Assembly (NCBI GenBank): GCA_019694335.1
Contig: JAIBCD010000005.1
Span: 1-64,000 of the forward strand
DNA from: Rhodospirillaceae bacterium
GTDB taxonomy: Bacteria > Pseudomonadota > Alphaproteobacteria > Rhodospirillales > Rhodospirillaceae
DNA: 64,000 bases
Direction of reading: 5' to 3'
Shown here: piece after piece, positions 61,963 to 64,000 of the stretch
Layout: the number at the start of each line of letters is the position of its first letter
How positions within the stretch are numbered: the stretch's first letter is position 1
Notes under the pieces: model-generated
The model's input: the letters and a program-made list of their open reading frames with translations, nothing else
Databases searched by the model: none
Told to the model about the DNA's origin: nothing
Program-made: the position numbers and the translations under genes

Positions 61963-62538
61963 CGCCTTGGGCCGGTACTTGAAGTACTCGCGGTCCATGT
62001 CGCTGGGCTCGCGGCGGATCACGAGCTTGAAGGCTTCCTCGATCCCCTCCTCGCCTTTCACCAGATGCGTCCACATACGCCGCGTTTCCGGCGTAAGATC
62101 CGGGATCGCGAGGCCATAGACCGAGGCGATCCACACCGCCACGCCTTGCGCGGTGGCGTAGCCCAGCGGCGTTCCGCTTTCCTCGCATTGCTCCAGGAAC
62201 GTTTCCAGGGCAGCCCCATATTTCATCAGTTCGGCGCGGGCGGCCGCATCGATTGGCGCATCGGCCTCGAAATATTTGTCGGGGAACGGGATGTCCACTT
62301 GGCGTGTGGCGTCGAAGGTCTTCTTGGCGAGCAGCACGGTGGCAAAAATTCCGGCGAGCTCGGTGCGGTAGGCGTTGGCGATGCGGCGGCTCGCCAGCGC
62401 CACGTGTTTGACCGGCGTCTTCTGGTTGAGCACCTTGGCGATGCGCCGCCGGATCTGGTCCATGACGCTGGGCGCCTTGCGCCGCGGATGCAGGCCGAAC
62501 AGCTTGGGGACGGGTTTTTCCACCTGTTTGCGGATCAT
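61951..62538 (-). CDS. uncharacterised protein
   Basis: A 195-residue basic protein starting MIRKQVEKPVPKLFG. It is mostly helical, with AYRTELAGIFATVLLAKKTFDATR and YGAALETFLEQCEESGTPLG. No catalytic motif or membrane segment is seen. No family is recognised. It starts 6 bp after the mmsA stop on the same strand, so it may be cotranscribed with it. Confidence 0.6.
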   Translation of the reverse strand: MIRKQVEKPVPKLFGLHPRRKAPSVMDQIRRRIAKVLNQKTPVKHVALASRRIANAYRTELAGIFATVLLAKKTFDATRQVDIPFPDKYFEADAPIDAAARAELMKYGAALETFLEQCEESGTPLGYATAQGVAVWIASVYGLAIPDLTPETRRMWTHLVKGEEGIEEAFKLVIRREPSDMDREYFKYRPKALLG

Positions 62539-62544
62539 GGGAGG

Positions 62545-64000
<1,456 letters not shown>

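Overview
The window is a high-GC, gene-dense chromosomal segment from an alphaproteobacterium. The lineage call is inference. It rests on an NDUFA12-type complex I accessory subunit beside mlaD and DUF2155 genes, the aroQ-accB-accC-aat block, B12-dependent ribonucleotide reductase, and an RcnR/DmeR-DmeF metal efflux pair. No rRNA, phage, plasmid or CRISPR locus is visible. Most of the window is housekeeping. The accessory interest is concentrated at 1-7.4 kb and 54-59 kb.

1-7.4 kb: a giant octapeptide-repeat protein, open at the left edge, converges on a compact six-gene minus-strand operon. In transcription order it encodes a J-domain protein, an E1-like (ThiF-fold) activating enzyme, a YukD-like ubiquitin-like protein, an E2-like conjugating enzyme with a catalytic-type Cys and a C-terminal zinc ribbon, a JAB/JAMM isopeptidase, and a membrane protein. 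The membrane protein has a seven-repeat Cys-rich ectodomain and a cytosolic Cys/His tail. This is a complete bacterial ubiquitin-like conjugation cassette. Between the Ubl and E2 genes lies an unusual ladder of six 14-bp repeats. Each repeat carries a copy of the E2 start region and creates a chain of five-codon mini-ORFs linked by ATGA overlaps.

7.4-30 kb: a TrmA/RlmD-type methyltransferase, elongator tRNA-Met with a terminator, mnmA, a 2Fe-2S ferredoxin, a cysteine desulfurase (a tRNA thiolation/Fe-S neighbourhood), an alpha/beta hydrolase, anmK, tyrS, a large AsmA-like protein, glnE, a peroxiredoxin, a DUF455 protein, dmeR-dmeF, prfB with an intact programmed frameshift, PBP1A and a Tat-exported amidase.

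30-50 kb: rne with a long leader, an aminotransferase with a GGT-like lipoprotein, a BepA-like protease, a DsbA-like protein, a DUF2786-like protein, a solitary flgE, thiS-thiG, aroQ-accB-accC, aat, an acetyltransferase remnant, an MFS transporter, the DUF2155/mlaD/mlaD/NDUFA12 run, and a SoxC-like sulfite dehydrogenase with its cytochrome c.

50-64 kb: nrdJ, a REPIN, a CD-NTase-like protein lacking most catalytic acids, serA, a RidA protein, a DUF482 protein, a REP-associated transposase bracketed by its own palindromes, a hotdog thioesterase, parE, two uncharacterised genes and mmsA running off the right edge.

Two dispersed palindrome families are present. One has about nine intergenic copies of a hairpin with CCGAAAA/TTTTCGG or GCGTGTCC/GGACACGC arms. 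The other is the TGTACC-N-GGTACA family associated with the transposase.
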